Of a stretch of 64,000 nt of DNA, positions 45,180 through 54,535 are shown one piece after another. Numbering within the stretch: the first letter of the stretch is position 1; every line of letters starts with the position of its first letter. Under the pieces are notes generated by a model, which had not been told where the DNA came from, did no database searches, and saw nothing but the letters and a program-made list of their open reading frames with translations. This DNA is from Mammaliicoccus sciuri. Lineage in GTDB: Bacteria > Bacillota > Bacilli > Staphylococcales > Staphylococcaceae. The DNA lies in contig NZ_PPQD01000007.1 of assembly GCF_002901825.1 (NCBI RefSeq), positions 16,241-80,240 of the forward strand. Direction: 5' to 3'. The position numbers were made by a program, and so were the translations under genes.

Positions 45180-47260
45180 GATATTTCCTCCTTTAATAAA
45201 TAATCGATAAATTGACTTTTATCATCAAAGCTTAATAAGCGATTAACTTTTTCTTCATTTCTTACAAGTGAAACAATACTTTTCATAATATTTAAATGTG
45301 AAAATGAATCTGTAGCGGATAAGCAAAATATAATTTTCACTGGATCATTGATTTCATTTCCAAATTCTATATTTGGGTTAAGTGTCGCAATACTGACACC
45401 AAGTGCATTAGCGCCTTCTTCTGGTCTGGCATGTGCTAAAGCAATGTGCTTACCTATTACGATATACGGACCATATTCTTCTACTGATTGAATCATCGCA
45501 TCTTGATATTGTGATGTGATAATGCCATCTTCTAAAAGTGGTTTAGAAACTTTTTTGATTGCGTTTTTCCAATCTGTACAAGTTTCGTTTAATAGTACGT
45601 GATGATCTTCCAATACTTCATTTAACATAGGCTGCACCTCTTTATCATTGAAATTAAAATTGTTTGTTTCGAATAAATGTTTCATATCTTTATAATCTGT
45701 TTCATTTAATTTCATTCCTTTATTCTCTAACCAAATAGATATATCTTTGAATAAGGAAACTTCATTTCTTTTTACCTTTTCGTTATTTCTAGATAAATAA
45801 GCATGTTGTTCTAAAAATCCTTCTATTTTCTTTATATCTGTTTCATTCACAATGGCATTAACGTAACAAGTCGGTTTATTAAATTCAGTATCAATTGTCG
45901 TAAACACAATATCGACATCATCATTTTCTATAAAAGCTTCTTCGTTTGAGGCTAATATTCTTATGATATTTACGTTAAAGTGCGACTTTAAAATTTCAGC
46001 TAATAAATTACTCGTTGCAATACCAAAGCTACAGACAATAACAGCATTAAAGAAATGTTTATTTTGCTGTACATATTTAAAATATGCCGTTGAAAAGTAA
46101 ACAGTAATAAAGGCTATTTCATCTTCTGTAAAATCTAAATCAATATAACGATTCAAGCGGTTCATAGAATATTTTTCAATGGTTTTAAAGAACTTGTAAT
46201 GACTATTTTTAATATTTTCTTTTAGTGGATTATAGATTTGAATCCCTTGTTGTAACCGACTTATTAAGCCTGATATATGTTTATTCAAACCTTCAAATAA
46301 ATAACTTTGATAACCATTAAAGTCAATCGACAATTCATGTTCGACATATTCTATCAACTTAAGACTGACAAGCTGAGACAATGCGTCATGTTTATCATCT
46401 GACACTTGCTTCTTATTACCTATGAGTACATCCAGCCTATTGTAAATATAATTAAACTCACCTAAACTCACTTCTTGAAAATTCCAATCCATTACTTCGT
46501 CTACAAATATATTGATAATGCTGAGTTCTTTCTGTTTATCATCTTTTTCAGTATCTAATATATGACCGTTCTGAACTCTACAAATCCAAATAGCTGTTAA
46601 AATAATCACGGATAATTTAATATCATTTTGTTCTATCGCAATAACTTTAGAGTAGTTGTTTCTAATTTTATTGATATGGTTCAAACCAATGTAAGCAACT
46701 AAAGGGTTATATTGATCATACAAATCGTCAATAACCACTTTATCTTCAGTTATTCTTCTTACGAGATAATCATATAAAAAAGTACGAATATCGATTTCGT
46801 TTCCATCAATAGATAAACCAGTTGAAACATTAGAAACAATCTTCAAATTATACTTATCTAACGCTTGGCGAAGTAATTTCATATCTTTGTCCATCGTACT
46901 TTTAGAAATCTGTAAGTCTTCACATAACTCATAAATCTTTTGATGCGAATGATTCATTAAAGCATGACTCAAAATATATGCTCTACGATATACAGGATTA
47001 TAAGTTTGCTCTTCAACCCTCCCAGAAACAATCTCTTTTAACTTAACCCTTTCCGAGTTAGTTAAATTTAAAATAAACGAACCACTTTGATTATTAATTT
47101 CCAAAAATTCATAAGTATTCAGAAATTCATTAATATCTCGTAAATCATTTCGAATCGTTCTTTCTGTTTTGTTGAACATAATACTGAGTTCCTTAGCAGA
47201 AACACTTTCTTTACTATTAAGAAAAACATTCAAAATATTTATCGGCCGACTTTTTAACAT
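45176..47260 (-). CDS. BglG/MtlR-type PTS regulator with EIIB and EIIA domains
   Basis: A 694-residue regulator. Residues 1-60 hold a helix-turn-helix (VSAKELSIMFNKTERTIRND), a second winged helix lies near 110-150, two PRD domains span about 180-400, an EIIB-like domain follows with VCSFGIATSNLL (Cys about 410), and a C-terminal EIIA domain of the mannitol/ascorbate class has ALAHARPEEGANALGVS (His about 610). Activity should respond to phosphorylation by the PTS. Since no separate EIIA gene exists in this operon, the regulator may also serve as phosphate donor to the EIIB. The start is the second ATG (47258-47260), nine bases after AAGGGAG; the first ATG abuts the binding site. Confidence 0.88.
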   Translation of the reverse strand: MLKSRPINILNVFLNSKESVSAKELSIMFNKTERTIRNDLRDINEFLNTYEFLEINNQSGSFILNLTNSERVKLKEIVSGRVEEQTYNPVYRRAYILSHALMNHSHQKIYELCEDLQISKSTMDKDMKLLRQALDKYNLKIVSNVSTGLSIDGNEIDIRTFLYDYLVRRITEDKVVIDDLYDQYNPLVAYIGLNHINKIRNNYSKVIAIEQNDIKLSVIILTAIWICRVQNGHILDTEKDDKQKELSIINIFVDEVMDWNFQEVSLGEFNYIYNRLDVLIGNKKQVSDDKHDALSQLVSLKLIEYVEHELSIDFNGYQSYLFEGLNKHISGLISRLQQGIQIYNPLKENIKNSHYKFFKTIEKYSMNRLNRYIDLDFTEDEIAFITVYFSTAYFKYVQQNKHFFNAVIVCSFGIATSNLLAEILKSHFNVNIIRILASNEEAFIENDDVDIVFTTIDTEFNKPTCYVNAIVNETDIKKIEGFLEQHAYLSRNNEKVKRNEVSLFKDISIWLENKGMKLNETDYKDMKHLFETNNFNFNDKEVQPMLNEVLEDHHVLLNETCTDWKNAIKKVSKPLLEDGIITSQYQDAMIQSVEEYGPYIVIGKHIALAHARPEEGANALGVSIATLNPNIEFGNEINDPVKIIFCLSATDSFSHLNIMKSIVSLVRNEEKVNRLLSFDDKSQFIDYLLKEEIS

Positions 47261-47345
47261 TTTTAACATCTCCCTTAATTAATATTGTAAATTTATACTT
47301 TAACAATTGTTAGTATTTTTATATTCTTATTAAAAACGGAAAAAA

Positions 47346-47359
47346 TGTAAGCGTTTTAA
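47346..47359 (-). promoter_or_regulatory. Probable CcpA cre site of the PTS/aldolase operon
   Basis: TGTAAGCGTTTTAA matches the cre consensus TGWAANCGNTNWCA with one mismatch, 86 bp upstream of the regulator start codon. It lies beside the uid operon terminator. Confidence 0.6.
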
Positions 47360-47369
47360 TAAAGCGTAA

Positions 47370-47412
47370 TAAAAACGCCTTACCCGCTAGTGGTTACTAA
47401 CGAATAAGACGC
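47370..47412 (-). terminator. Terminator of the uid operon
   Basis: Plus-strand arms ACGCCTTACCCGCTAG (47375-47390) and CTAACGAATAAGACGC (47397-47412) pair along 15 bases in RNA if G-U pairs are allowed on the minus strand, with a six-base loop and a following T run. Five of the pairs are G-U. Confidence 0.75.
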
Positions 47413-47430
47413 TTATTATATATTAATTTA

Positions 47431-47503
47431 GAGTCAGAATTCTGGTAATTAGAGGGACACCTCTTACGGACACTTCTCGGAATGCTGTCCCTAACGACAC
47501 CTA
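47431..47503. repeat. Solo composite unit of 40-bp repeat family C
   Basis: AGAATTCTGGTAATTAGAG is followed by CCTCTTACGGACACTTCTCG and GAATGCTGTCCCTAACGACA, the same two segments as at 20047-20123 and in the array at 56106-56416. It lies between uidA and its likely terminator. Confidence 0.8.
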
Positions 47504-47538
47504 CTTCTCACCTATATCTTCTATTTCTTCTATTTCCT

Positions 47539-49335
47539 CTATTTCTTCTTATATCCGAAGTCTGGTATGTTATTCCAGCGTTTTCTGAAGTAATGTGCGA
47601 CTGCTTTTGGTCTTCTTTCTCTAGTAAAGATACCTTTACGGTTTCCTTGTACGCGAATAACACCATTACTTGTTTCAAAGTCTGCGAAATTCCATACTTG
47701 CTCTCCTACAAAATTAGGGCATTGATCAATTATTTCATGGTTTGCTTCGTAATATTTAACTTGGTACTCTTCTGTAAACATAATATCATCTATTGCATGT
47801 AAACCAACCACTGTATCTGCTCCATATTCTGTGAACATGATCGGTTTGTCTGGTTGTTTTTCTAGCCAACCGTCTAATTCTTGTCGCAATGCTTCTTTCG
47901 CCGCTTCTAAATCACCACTTTGTACATACCATCCATAATATCTATTTAGACATATAACATCTACTAAGTCTTGCACTTGGCACACGTCTGGTAATGAATT
48001 CAGTAATGTCACGATCGTACATGGTCTATTTTGCGGATCTAGTTCTTTTGCAAGATTTACTAGTGGTTCAAAGTATTCTTTTGCCCCTAATGAAGCAGAA
48101 TCTGGTTCGTTTGCAATCGACCACATCACAACACATGCTAGGTTTTTGTCTCGAGCAATCAATTCTTTAATCACTTGCTCATGATCTTCTTTTGTTCTAA
48201 TTTTCTCCCATGTATCTGTATTTTGACTACCGTCTAATGCTGCTGAGAAATTCAAATGCACACCGACTGCTGTTGTTTCATCAATCACGACTACACCTTG
48301 TTCATCAGCAAGACGCATCATTTCTTCAGAATATGGATAATGCGAAGTTCTAAATGAGTTGGCACCTATCCATTTCATTAAATTTAAATCTTGAATATTA
48401 GAAACTTCATTCAAACCTCTTCCGTGATAATAAGTATCTTCATGTTTACCAAATCCTTTGAAGTAGAATGGCTCACCATTAATGAGAAACTGTCCTTTTT
48501 TCACTTCAATTGATCTCACACCAAATGGTTCTTCATAATAATCTATGACTTCATCATCAGCTTTAATAGAAACTGCTAATGTATATTGATAACCATCACC
48601 TGGCTGCCATAAATGAACATTTTCAATTTCTACCGTACTTTCCGCACCATTTTGAGAAGCTACAATACGACCATCTTGATCTATAATATCAACTTGTATA
48701 GATTGGTTACCTGTTGCTTTAACCGTATATTCTACTTGTGCATTTTGACCATCTATATGCGGTACGATGACAATATCTTCTATATAATGTTCTTTTGGCG
48801 TTGTATAAATTTTGACTGGTCTATGTAAACCTGCATAGTTAAAGAAATCGAAGTTCGGTTCATTGACTGCTTTAATATTTCCTTTTGAATCTTTGACTTC
48901 TTTAAAATTACCAACTGGAAGTGTTGAGTCATCAAGAATATTATTGACGATAACTGTTAATCGGTTTTTCCCTTTTTGTACAACATCATTGATTTCAACT
49001 TCGAATGGTAAGAATCCACCTCGATGTGACACGACTTTTTGACCGTTCACAAAAACTTCTGCTTCATGTGTAGCTGAACCAAATCTGAGCACTTGTCTTT
49101 CTTGTTGTAATACGTTTGGAATTGTAAAAGTTGTTTCATAGACCACTTTACCGACATGATTTCTAATAGATGTTACAACACCTTGGTCGTTATATGAACC
49201 TGGTACTGCCATTTGTAAATCTGTATCAATTTCAGTTGTAACGTCATATTCACCTTTATATTCAATCAATTTAAAAGACCAAATACCTGATAAATCAATC
49301 ACGTTTCTCGTTTCTGTCATAATTGGATATAGCAT
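47539..49335 (-). CDS. uidA: Beta-glucuronidase
   Basis: A 598-residue family 2 glycoside hydrolase that releases D-glucuronate from beta-glucuronides in the cytoplasm. The N-terminus [19 protein letters not shown], jelly-roll domain and barrel follow the known Staphylococcus glucuronidase closely. The acid/base glutamate is in [10 protein letters not shown] and the nucleophile in [11 protein letters not shown]; the glucuronate-specific N-K-type pair is in [17 protein letters not shown]. The ATG follows AAGGAG by eight bases. It is downstream of the GPH-type transporter gene (24 bp), forming a two-gene uid operon near an AraC regulator. Confidence 0.95.
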   Translation of the reverse strand: MLYPIMTETRNVIDLSGIWSFKLIEYKGEYDVTTEIDTDLQMAVPGSYNDQGVVTSIRNHVGKVVYETTFTIPNVLQQERQVLRFGSATHEAEVFVNGQKVVSHRGGFLPFEVEINDVVQKGKNRLTVIVNNILDDSTLPVGNFKEVKDSKGNIKAVNEPNFDFFNYAGLHRPVKIYTTPKEHYIEDIVIVPHIDGQNAQVEYTVKATGNQSIQVDIIDQDGRIVASQNGAESTVEIENVHLWQPGDGYQYTLAVSIKADDEVIDYYEEPFGVRSIEVKKGQFLINGEPFYFKGFGKHEDTYYHGRGLNEVSNIQDLNLMKWIGANSFRTSHYPYSEEMMRLADEQGVVVIDETTAVGVHLNFSAALDGSQNTDTWEKIRTKEDHEQVIKELIARDKNLACVVMWSIANEPDSASLGAKEYFEPLVNLAKELDPQNRPCTIVTLLNSLPDVCQVQDLVDVICLNRYYGWYVQSGDLEAAKEALRQELDGWLEKQPDKPIMFTEYGADTVVGLHAIDDIMFTEEYQVKYYEANHEIIDQCPNFVGEQVWNFADFETSNGVIRVQGNRKGIFTRERRPKAVAHYFRKRWNNIPDFGYKKK

Positions 49336-49359
49336 ATAACATTCTCCTTTATCTATTTA

Positions 49360-50787
49360 TTATAGTTTTTCAAATAATGCGAGTTCTGAAACAATTCGTT
49401 TATGTTTTTTATCTGTAAGCGTATAGAACATACCAAATATGATGAGCGCTAATAATACTGCAACACCCGGCACTATGAAATAAAGTATTTTCAATCCATG
49501 TATTGTGCCTGCTGTTTGCTGTACATTCGGTTGATAGCCGATAATCGTTAAAGCCATACCAGGAATAAAGCCAGCTAATGCTTGTGACACTTTACGCGCA
49601 AAGCTATAGCTTGAATAAATAATCCCTTCAGATCTAACACCTGTCTTCCATTGTGAATAATCTACAATATCACTGATAAAAGCCCAAACAACTGTATTCG
49701 GTATAACAAGGAAAAATTGTGATATACAGTTAATAATTAAGAATGTTATCACATGTTCACCACTGATTAAAAAGTTTGCCGCTTCAGCAATCGCAAACCC
49801 TAAAAGCCCAATAATCGCTGTATATTTCTTACCAAATTTTTTATTAAGAAAAGTTGTTAAGAATAATGCCGGAATTAACGTGATAATATTTAAAACACTT
49901 ACGATACCTACTAAATTCTGTTCGCCTAATACATATTGGAAATAGTACAGTTGTGATTGTTGTTTTAAAAAGAGTGATGTAATACTGAGCAATGTAAATA
50001 TAATTAATACGATAAAAGGTCCGTTTTTAAAGAGCCCTTTAAACGCTCTCAATTCACTGCCTTTCTTTTCATTTTCATCTCTTTCAACTATAAATCTTTC
50101 TTTAACACCCTTGTAACATAGAATATGGAATATCACGCCTATCAGTGCTAAACCACCGATTACGACTGGATAACCAACAGATACACTATCAAAGAGCGAT
50201 ATCATTGGAATAACGATGATACCTGTTATAAACATCGCGCCTTGAGAACCGAAATTCCTAAATACAGATAATTGTGTTCTATCATCTGAATTCAAAGTCA
50301 TAGAAGCAGATAATGAACCATATGGTATATTCACGACTGAGTATGCAACATTAAATAATAAATATGTCGCAAACGCCCAAATAATTTTACCTTGATCAGA
50401 AAAATCTGGTGAAATAAATGAAACGATCGTTAAAAATGCAAGTGGTAAAGTACCATATAATATAAATGGTCTAAATTTACCTTTTGGACCGATTTTATTT
50501 CTAGAATCCACTAATGCTCCAACACCAGTATCGACAAAAGCATCAAAAAGTTTAGCAACTAAGAACACTAAACCTCCGTAGAATGATGAAATACCTAATA
50601 CATCAGTGTAGAACTTCAGTAAATAAATTAAACCTAAATCAAACATAAGTCCGTTACCAAAATCTCCGGCACCATATGCCATTTTCTCCCTTAAAGATAG
50701 TTTAGGTTTGTTAATATCTTTAAACGTTTCAATTTTTGTTTTCCCTTTATTTGCTTGGTGACTAGTTGTTGTTTTTACAGTGCTAAT
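49360..50787 (-). CDS. GPH-family glucuronide/sugar:cation symporter, probable ATT start
   Basis: A GPH-family transporter with twelve helices (DSRNKIGPKGKFRPFILYG loop after helix 2, DRTQLSVFRNFGSQG, YSQWKTGVRSEGIIYS). Adjacent to uidA, it most likely imports glucuronides. The first conventional start is the ATG at 50682 (440 residues). However, the conserved family N-terminus KLSLREKMAYGAGDFGNG begins upstream of it, and the frame stays open to 50799. In that frame AGGAGG (50795-50800) stands seven bases before an ATT codon at 50785-50787, giving 475 residues beginning I/M-STVKTTT. No ATG, GTG or TTG lies in frame between. So either ATT is used, or a start-loss mutation has occurred and the shorter product is made. 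Confidence 0.8.
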   Translation of the reverse strand: MSTVKTTTSHQANKGKTKIETFKDINKPKLSLREKMAYGAGDFGNGLMFDLGLIYLLKFYTDVLGISSFYGGLVFLVAKLFDAFVDTGVGALVDSRNKIGPKGKFRPFILYGTLPLAFLTIVSFISPDFSDQGKIIWAFATYLLFNVAYSVVNIPYGSLSASMTLNSDDRTQLSVFRNFGSQGAMFITGIIVIPMISLFDSVSVGYPVVIGGLALIGVIFHILCYKGVKERFIVERDENEKKGSELRAFKGLFKNGPFIVLIIFTLLSITSLFLKQQSQLYYFQYVLGEQNLVGIVSVLNIITLIPALFLTTFLNKKFGKKYTAIIGLLGFAIAEAANFLISGEHVITFLIINCISQFFLVIPNTVVWAFISDIVDYSQWKTGVRSEGIIYSSYSFARKVSQALAGFIPGMALTIIGYQPNVQQTAGTIHGLKILYFIVPGVAVLLALIIFGMFYTLTDKKHKRIVSELALFEKL

Positions 50788-50810
50788 AACAACACCTCCT
50801 CAATAATTTG

Positions 50811-50824
50811 GGTAAGCGCTTACA
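50811..50824 (-). promoter_or_regulatory. CcpA cre site of the uid operon
   Basis: TGTAAGCGCTTACC on the minus strand matches the cre consensus at all but the last base and is a strong palindrome (GTAAGCGCTTAC). It lies ten bases upstream of the ribosome binding site of the transporter gene, probably inside the transcript as a roadblock. Confidence 0.7.
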
Positions 50825-51077
50825 TATATGAACTTGAATCTACGAGTTCATTATAATTCTATTAGCATTCGATGAAAATCATCACTCAAAATAACAACGT
50901 TGTTACAAAAATTCAAAAGCCTTTATAAACACTTATATATCAATGATTACAGCGACAATCTCTAAATACACCACTTGCCATAAAATGATACGATAAGTGA
51001 CAATTTTCTTTTTATTTTATACGATAAATCATATATATAAATATCACTAATTTGTTTTTCATAACATAATTACGAAC

Positions 51078-52298
51078 TTAATTATGTGAATTTTCAGTTT
51101 TTAAAGATTTTCTATAACTTAATGGCGTTTGACCATACACTTTTTTAAACAAACTAATAAAATAATGTGTATGTTGAAAACCGATATACGCTGCAATTTC
51201 TTGTATATTCATATTTGTCTTAATCAGTAAGTCTTTTGCGAGGTCTAAACGAATCTCATTAATATATTGAATCACACTTTTACCGACTTCTTGTTTAAAT
51301 AATCTTGAAAGATATGATGTCGATACACCTAGATTTTCACAAATATCATCTAGCGAAATGTCAGTATGAATGTATTTATGAATATATTGTACGGCTGATT
51401 TAACATGTGCTGAATATTGAATAGCATGAACTTTCTGTGCAGCTTTCGCATAATTGCAGCAAATTTCTTCTAACAATAATGTCCTTTCTTTATCATCAGA
51501 CACATTGGCAATCATTCTCGCATGTGATTTGGACATATCATCAATCGTTAAATAATCTACCCCAGCCGCTTCAATCGCTTTTCTACCTAGTGTATTCGTT
51601 AATGTAGCAGCATATAAGAAGTTATCCAGTTTAGTACTTAGTCTTTCTAAACCTTGAACTTTATCATTTAACTTCCTATTTAATTCTAGTACTTCCTCAA
51701 CTCTCCCATATTGCATAGCCAGCATCATTTGATTTTCAAGTTTATAACGTTCCTCTAATTCTTTAAGTAAATAAGTCTTCGATATCGGTCGCTGAATGAT
51801 CTGGTCTTGATCCGTTTCATCCATATGAACCTCAACAACATCATAATTTCTTTTTTGTTGATGAACATGGCGACCGACTAACTTAGCAAAGCGAACAATT
51901 TGTTGATAATGACCTGTAGAAATCCCCGTTAAATAATGTTTTAATATTTTCAAGTCAGCACTAGAACGCCTTTGTTCTTCTAACATATTTAGACATTCTT
52001 TCTCAGACGGGCGCTTTAATACGAACGGTCCAAACAAAATAATCTCGTTTATATTATGAAATTTCATCACCATAAAATGAATGCCATAACCATTAATCAT
52101 ATGATAAATCTTTTTAGAACTTAGACCCTTTATCCATTTATAAATCTTTCGTTGAAACTTTTTCGATTTCACATTATCAAATGGAGTCGCAAGTACTTTA
52201 ACAACATCTTCAATATCTTCAACATTAATCACATTTAAATGGATACTCAAAATTTGTTCAGCAACATCCCTATGCCATTGCAATAAAGTCTTCTCCAC
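51078..52298 (-). CDS. AraC-family regulator beside the uid operon
   Basis: A 406-residue regulator. The C-terminal 100 residues form the AraC double helix-turn-helix (ISLDDICENLGVSTSYLSRLF and MNIQEIAAYIGFQHTHYFIS). The N-terminal 200 residues are a sensor-like region with LLFGPFV-type strands (EIILFGPFVLKRPSEKE), reminiscent of PocR-like or YesN-associated sensory domains; the middle is helical. The frame opens at 52424, but GAGGGGAGGG lies just before the GTG at 52296-52298, making the shorter form more likely. Same strand as, and upstream of, the glucuronide genes; control of them is inferred from position. Confidence 0.85.
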   Translation of the reverse strand: MEKTLLQWHRDVAEQILSIHLNVINVEDIEDVVKVLATPFDNVKSKKFQRKIYKWIKGLSSKKIYHMINGYGIHFMVMKFHNINEIILFGPFVLKRPSEKECLNMLEEQRRSSADLKILKHYLTGISTGHYQQIVRFAKLVGRHVHQQKRNYDVVEVHMDETDQDQIIQRPISKTYLLKELEERYKLENQMMLAMQYGRVEEVLELNRKLNDKVQGLERLSTKLDNFLYAATLTNTLGRKAIEAAGVDYLTIDDMSKSHARMIANVSDDKERTLLLEEICCNYAKAAQKVHAIQYSAHVKSAVQYIHKYIHTDISLDDICENLGVSTSYLSRLFKQEVGKSVIQYINEIRLDLAKDLLIKTNMNIQEIAAYIGFQHTHYFISLFKKVYGQTPLSYRKSLKTENSHN

Positions 52299-52410
52299 AA
52301 TAACCCTCCCCTCATCAAACCATCCTATTGTTATTTTAACGTATAATACTCTTTTGGTGTTTAGTATTGAATTTATAAGGTGGATTGAAAGTAAGCTTGA
52401 TAGAATAAAA

Positions 52411-52456
52411 AAATCACCTATCATAACCTTTTCAAATCAGGCTATAACAGGCAATT
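52411..52456 (-). terminator. Terminator of the acid phosphatase gene
   Basis: TTGCCTGTTATAGCC pairs with GGTTATGATAGGTGA, using several G-U pairs, around a 13-base loop; TTTTTTT follows on the minus strand. Confidence 0.75.
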
Positions 52457-52466
52457 TTTATAGTTA

Positions 52467-53351
52467 TTATTTTTTATTATCTTTTTCTAATTTATTTGTT
52501 TCTGGGTTATAGTATGTGAGTTCTTTTTTTCTTAATTTATTAATATCTTCTGGGCTTTGGTCATAATTCCCATTATAAAGTGTTGCTTCCCAACTACCGT
52601 ACATTGGATTTGGTAATATAATATATTTTTCTCCAAAGTCTTTTTTATGTTTCTTAACAAATTCAGTTCTTGATTTTAATGTACTTTCTTTTGGATCATC
52701 AAAATCAAGTATGTTGTCCCCAAATAACATAACTAAATCGTGATTTTTACGTACTTTGGCTCTTCTTTCTTCTTTACCTTTTTCATTTTCACCTTTTAGT
52801 AGTATATGATGTTTATCTGATTGTGGCATATCAAGGTCTTTCATATTTTTCAAAGTACCTTTAAAATCTTCTTTTTGGTCTCTATCTGACACATAGAAAA
52901 TTTCTACTCCTTTTTTATCAGCATATTGTAAAAATTCTTTAGCCCCATATACTGGCTTTGCTTTTCCTGCTGCAATCCATTCATGCCAACCTTCAGGGAA
53001 AGTCTTATGTTTGAGCGATGCGTATGCTTGATAAGGTGAATTATCTAGAACTGTTTCATCTAAATCTAATACGATGGCAGGTTTCTTTTTACCTTTATGG
53101 TGCTTTAATTTTTCATCTAATTTATCTTGAGCAGTATTATAACCTTGTAGATATAATGCTTTTGCTTCAGCTGACGTTTGATACCATGCAACACTCATTA
53201 CATTTTGTTCTGCTAAATCCTTTTTAGTAACTTTATCTTTCTTAACTTCTTTAGTTGCTGTTTGATTAGCTAATACATGATCAGCATTTGAAACACCTGT
53301 TACACCCCCTAATAATACAACTAAAGCTGAACTTGCAATTAATTTTTTCAT
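52467..53351 (-). CDS. Secreted class C acid phosphatase / 5'-nucleotidase of the e(P4) family
   Basis: A 294-residue HAD-superfamily phosphatase of the e(P4) class. A signal peptide (about residues 1-28) lacks a lipobox cysteine, so the protein is probably released or wall-associated instead of lipidated. HAD motifs are intact: DLDETVLDN with Asp96 and Asp98, YVSDRDQ, the lysine in HHILLKGENEKGK and GDNILDFDD. Such enzymes release phosphate from nucleotides such as NMN or AMP outside the cell. Length matches the S. aureus homologue. The gene is monocistronic with an ATG after GGGGATG. Confidence 0.9.
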   Translation of the reverse strand: MKKLIASSALVVLLGGVTGVSNADHVLANQTATKEVKKDKVTKKDLAEQNVMSVAWYQTSAEAKALYLQGYNTAQDKLDEKLKHHKGKKKPAIVLDLDETVLDNSPYQAYASLKHKTFPEGWHEWIAAGKAKPVYGAKEFLQYADKKGVEIFYVSDRDQKEDFKGTLKNMKDLDMPQSDKHHILLKGENEKGKEERRAKVRKNHDLVMLFGDNILDFDDPKESTLKSRTEFVKKHKKDFGEKYIILPNPMYGSWEATLYNGNYDQSPEDINKLRKKELTYYNPETNKLEKDNKK

Positions 53352-53421
53352 ACTTTCATCCCCTTTTTATTTTTTCACATCCACTTTACATTTAATTAAT
53401 ATTTATTTCAACCTTCAAAAA

Positions 53422-53464
53422 AATTCCAGTATAGATTAATTTGAAAGTTCATCTATACTGGAAT
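53422..53464 (-). terminator. Terminator of the FhuD-like lipoprotein gene
   Basis: ATTCCAGTATAGAT and ATCTATACTGGAAT form a 14-pair perfect stem; a T run follows on the minus strand. Confidence 0.9.
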
Positions 53465-53473
53465 CCCGTTATA

Positions 53474-54394
53474 TTATTCAGCTTTTTTAAGAATTTCTTT
53501 TTTAAGTTTTACTCTAAGTTGTTCTAATGTAAGTGGATCTGTAAACCAATAATCTTCTGCTTTATACGTAATAACTCTGTCATTTTTTACAGCGTCTAAG
53601 TTTTTCCTAGTTGCTGTTTTTTCAAAATCAAAGTTACCGTATGATGGTTTACTTAAGAAGATATAGTCTCCGGCATAATCTGATATTTCTTCTTTAGAAA
53701 TAGATTCATAACCTTTTCCGCCTTTTTTAACTTTAGCTTCATATTCTTTAGTCATTGGCATACCAAATGCATCATGTACAATGTCTAATCCACGTCCCCA
53801 CGTGCTTTCATATATAAAGATTTCTTTTGAGTCTGGTTCAAATACTGATGCAGTTGAATCGCCAACTTTACTTTGAATCTCCTTTTTATCTTTAGCTGTT
53901 TCTTTATTCCACTTGTCGATCCAATCTTTAGCTTTATCTTCTTTACCAGTTAACTTCCCTAACTCTGTTAATATTTCTTTATGGTTATACTTTGTATAAG
54001 TATAAGGAACAGTCGGTGCAATTTTTTGATATTTTTTAAGATTTTTATCCATTGAATCCGCAATAATTAAATCCGGTTTCTGTTTCGCTACTTGCTCGAC
54101 ATTCCCATCACCAACGAATTCTACACCATCTAAATGTGGTTTAATAATAGATGATTCCTTTGCCCAATCAGGAACAGCAATTGGCTTAATACCTAATTCA
54201 ATAAAATCCCCTACATAAAAAGCTGTTAAGACAGCAATTTTCTTAGGTTTTTTTGGAACTTGAATCGTTTTCCCGTTCTCTAGTTTGTAATCTTTTGTTT
54301 CATTCGATTCTGACTTTTTCGTATCATTTGAACTATTTGAGCACGCACTTAGAAGTAAAATACAACTTAACAATCCTATAATAAGCTTTTTCAA
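53474..54394 (-). CDS. FhuD-like iron-siderophore binding lipoprotein
   Basis: A 306-residue substrate-binding lipoprotein of the FhuD/FecB family. A short signal peptide ends in the lipobox LLSAC (Cys18). The binding domains contain YKLENGKTIQVPKKPKKIAV, VGDGNVEQVAKQKPDLIIADS, IAPTVPY, and ESTWGRGLDIVHDAFG, a layout close to S. aureus FhuD2 including the WGRG segment. It should deliver hydroxamate siderophores to FhuBG, whose operon here has no receptor gene. The frame opens at an ATG (54442), but a Fur box at 54417-54431 lies within that extension, and the TTG at 54392-54394 gives a proper signal peptide. Confidence 0.88.
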   Translation of the reverse strand: MKKLIIGLLSCILLLSACSNSSNDTKKSESNETKDYKLENGKTIQVPKKPKKIAVLTAFYVGDFIELGIKPIAVPDWAKESSIIKPHLDGVEFVGDGNVEQVAKQKPDLIIADSMDKNLKKYQKIAPTVPYTYTKYNHKEILTELGKLTGKEDKAKDWIDKWNKETAKDKKEIQSKVGDSTASVFEPDSKEIFIYESTWGRGLDIVHDAFGMPMTKEYEAKVKKGGKGYESISKEEISDYAGDYIFLSKPSYGNFDFEKTATRKNLDAVKNDRVITYKAEDYWFTDPLTLEQLRVKLKKEILKKAE

Positions 54395-54416
54395 ATTATG
54401 CTTCCCACTTTCTAAT

Positions 54417-54431
54417 TGATATACATTATCA
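54417..54431 (-). promoter_or_regulatory. Fur box upstream of the FhuD-like gene
   Basis: On the minus strand TGATAATGTATATCA matches the Fur 7-1-7 consensus TGATAATNATTATCA with two differences. It lies 22 bp upstream of the preferred TTG start. Confidence 0.75.
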
Positions 54432-54535
54432 ATTATATACATTTTCTAAAAAATAACCAGACACATAAGCAAAAATGCTTAAAATTTTTAAAGATAAGAT
54501 ATACTAGAATTAAATAAATTATGAAGGTGAAACAT

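Noticed and set aside
50682..50802. Frameshift in the glucuronide transporter
   Set aside because: The conserved N-terminal residues are in the same frame as the rest; the frame is open and only a standard start codon is missing.
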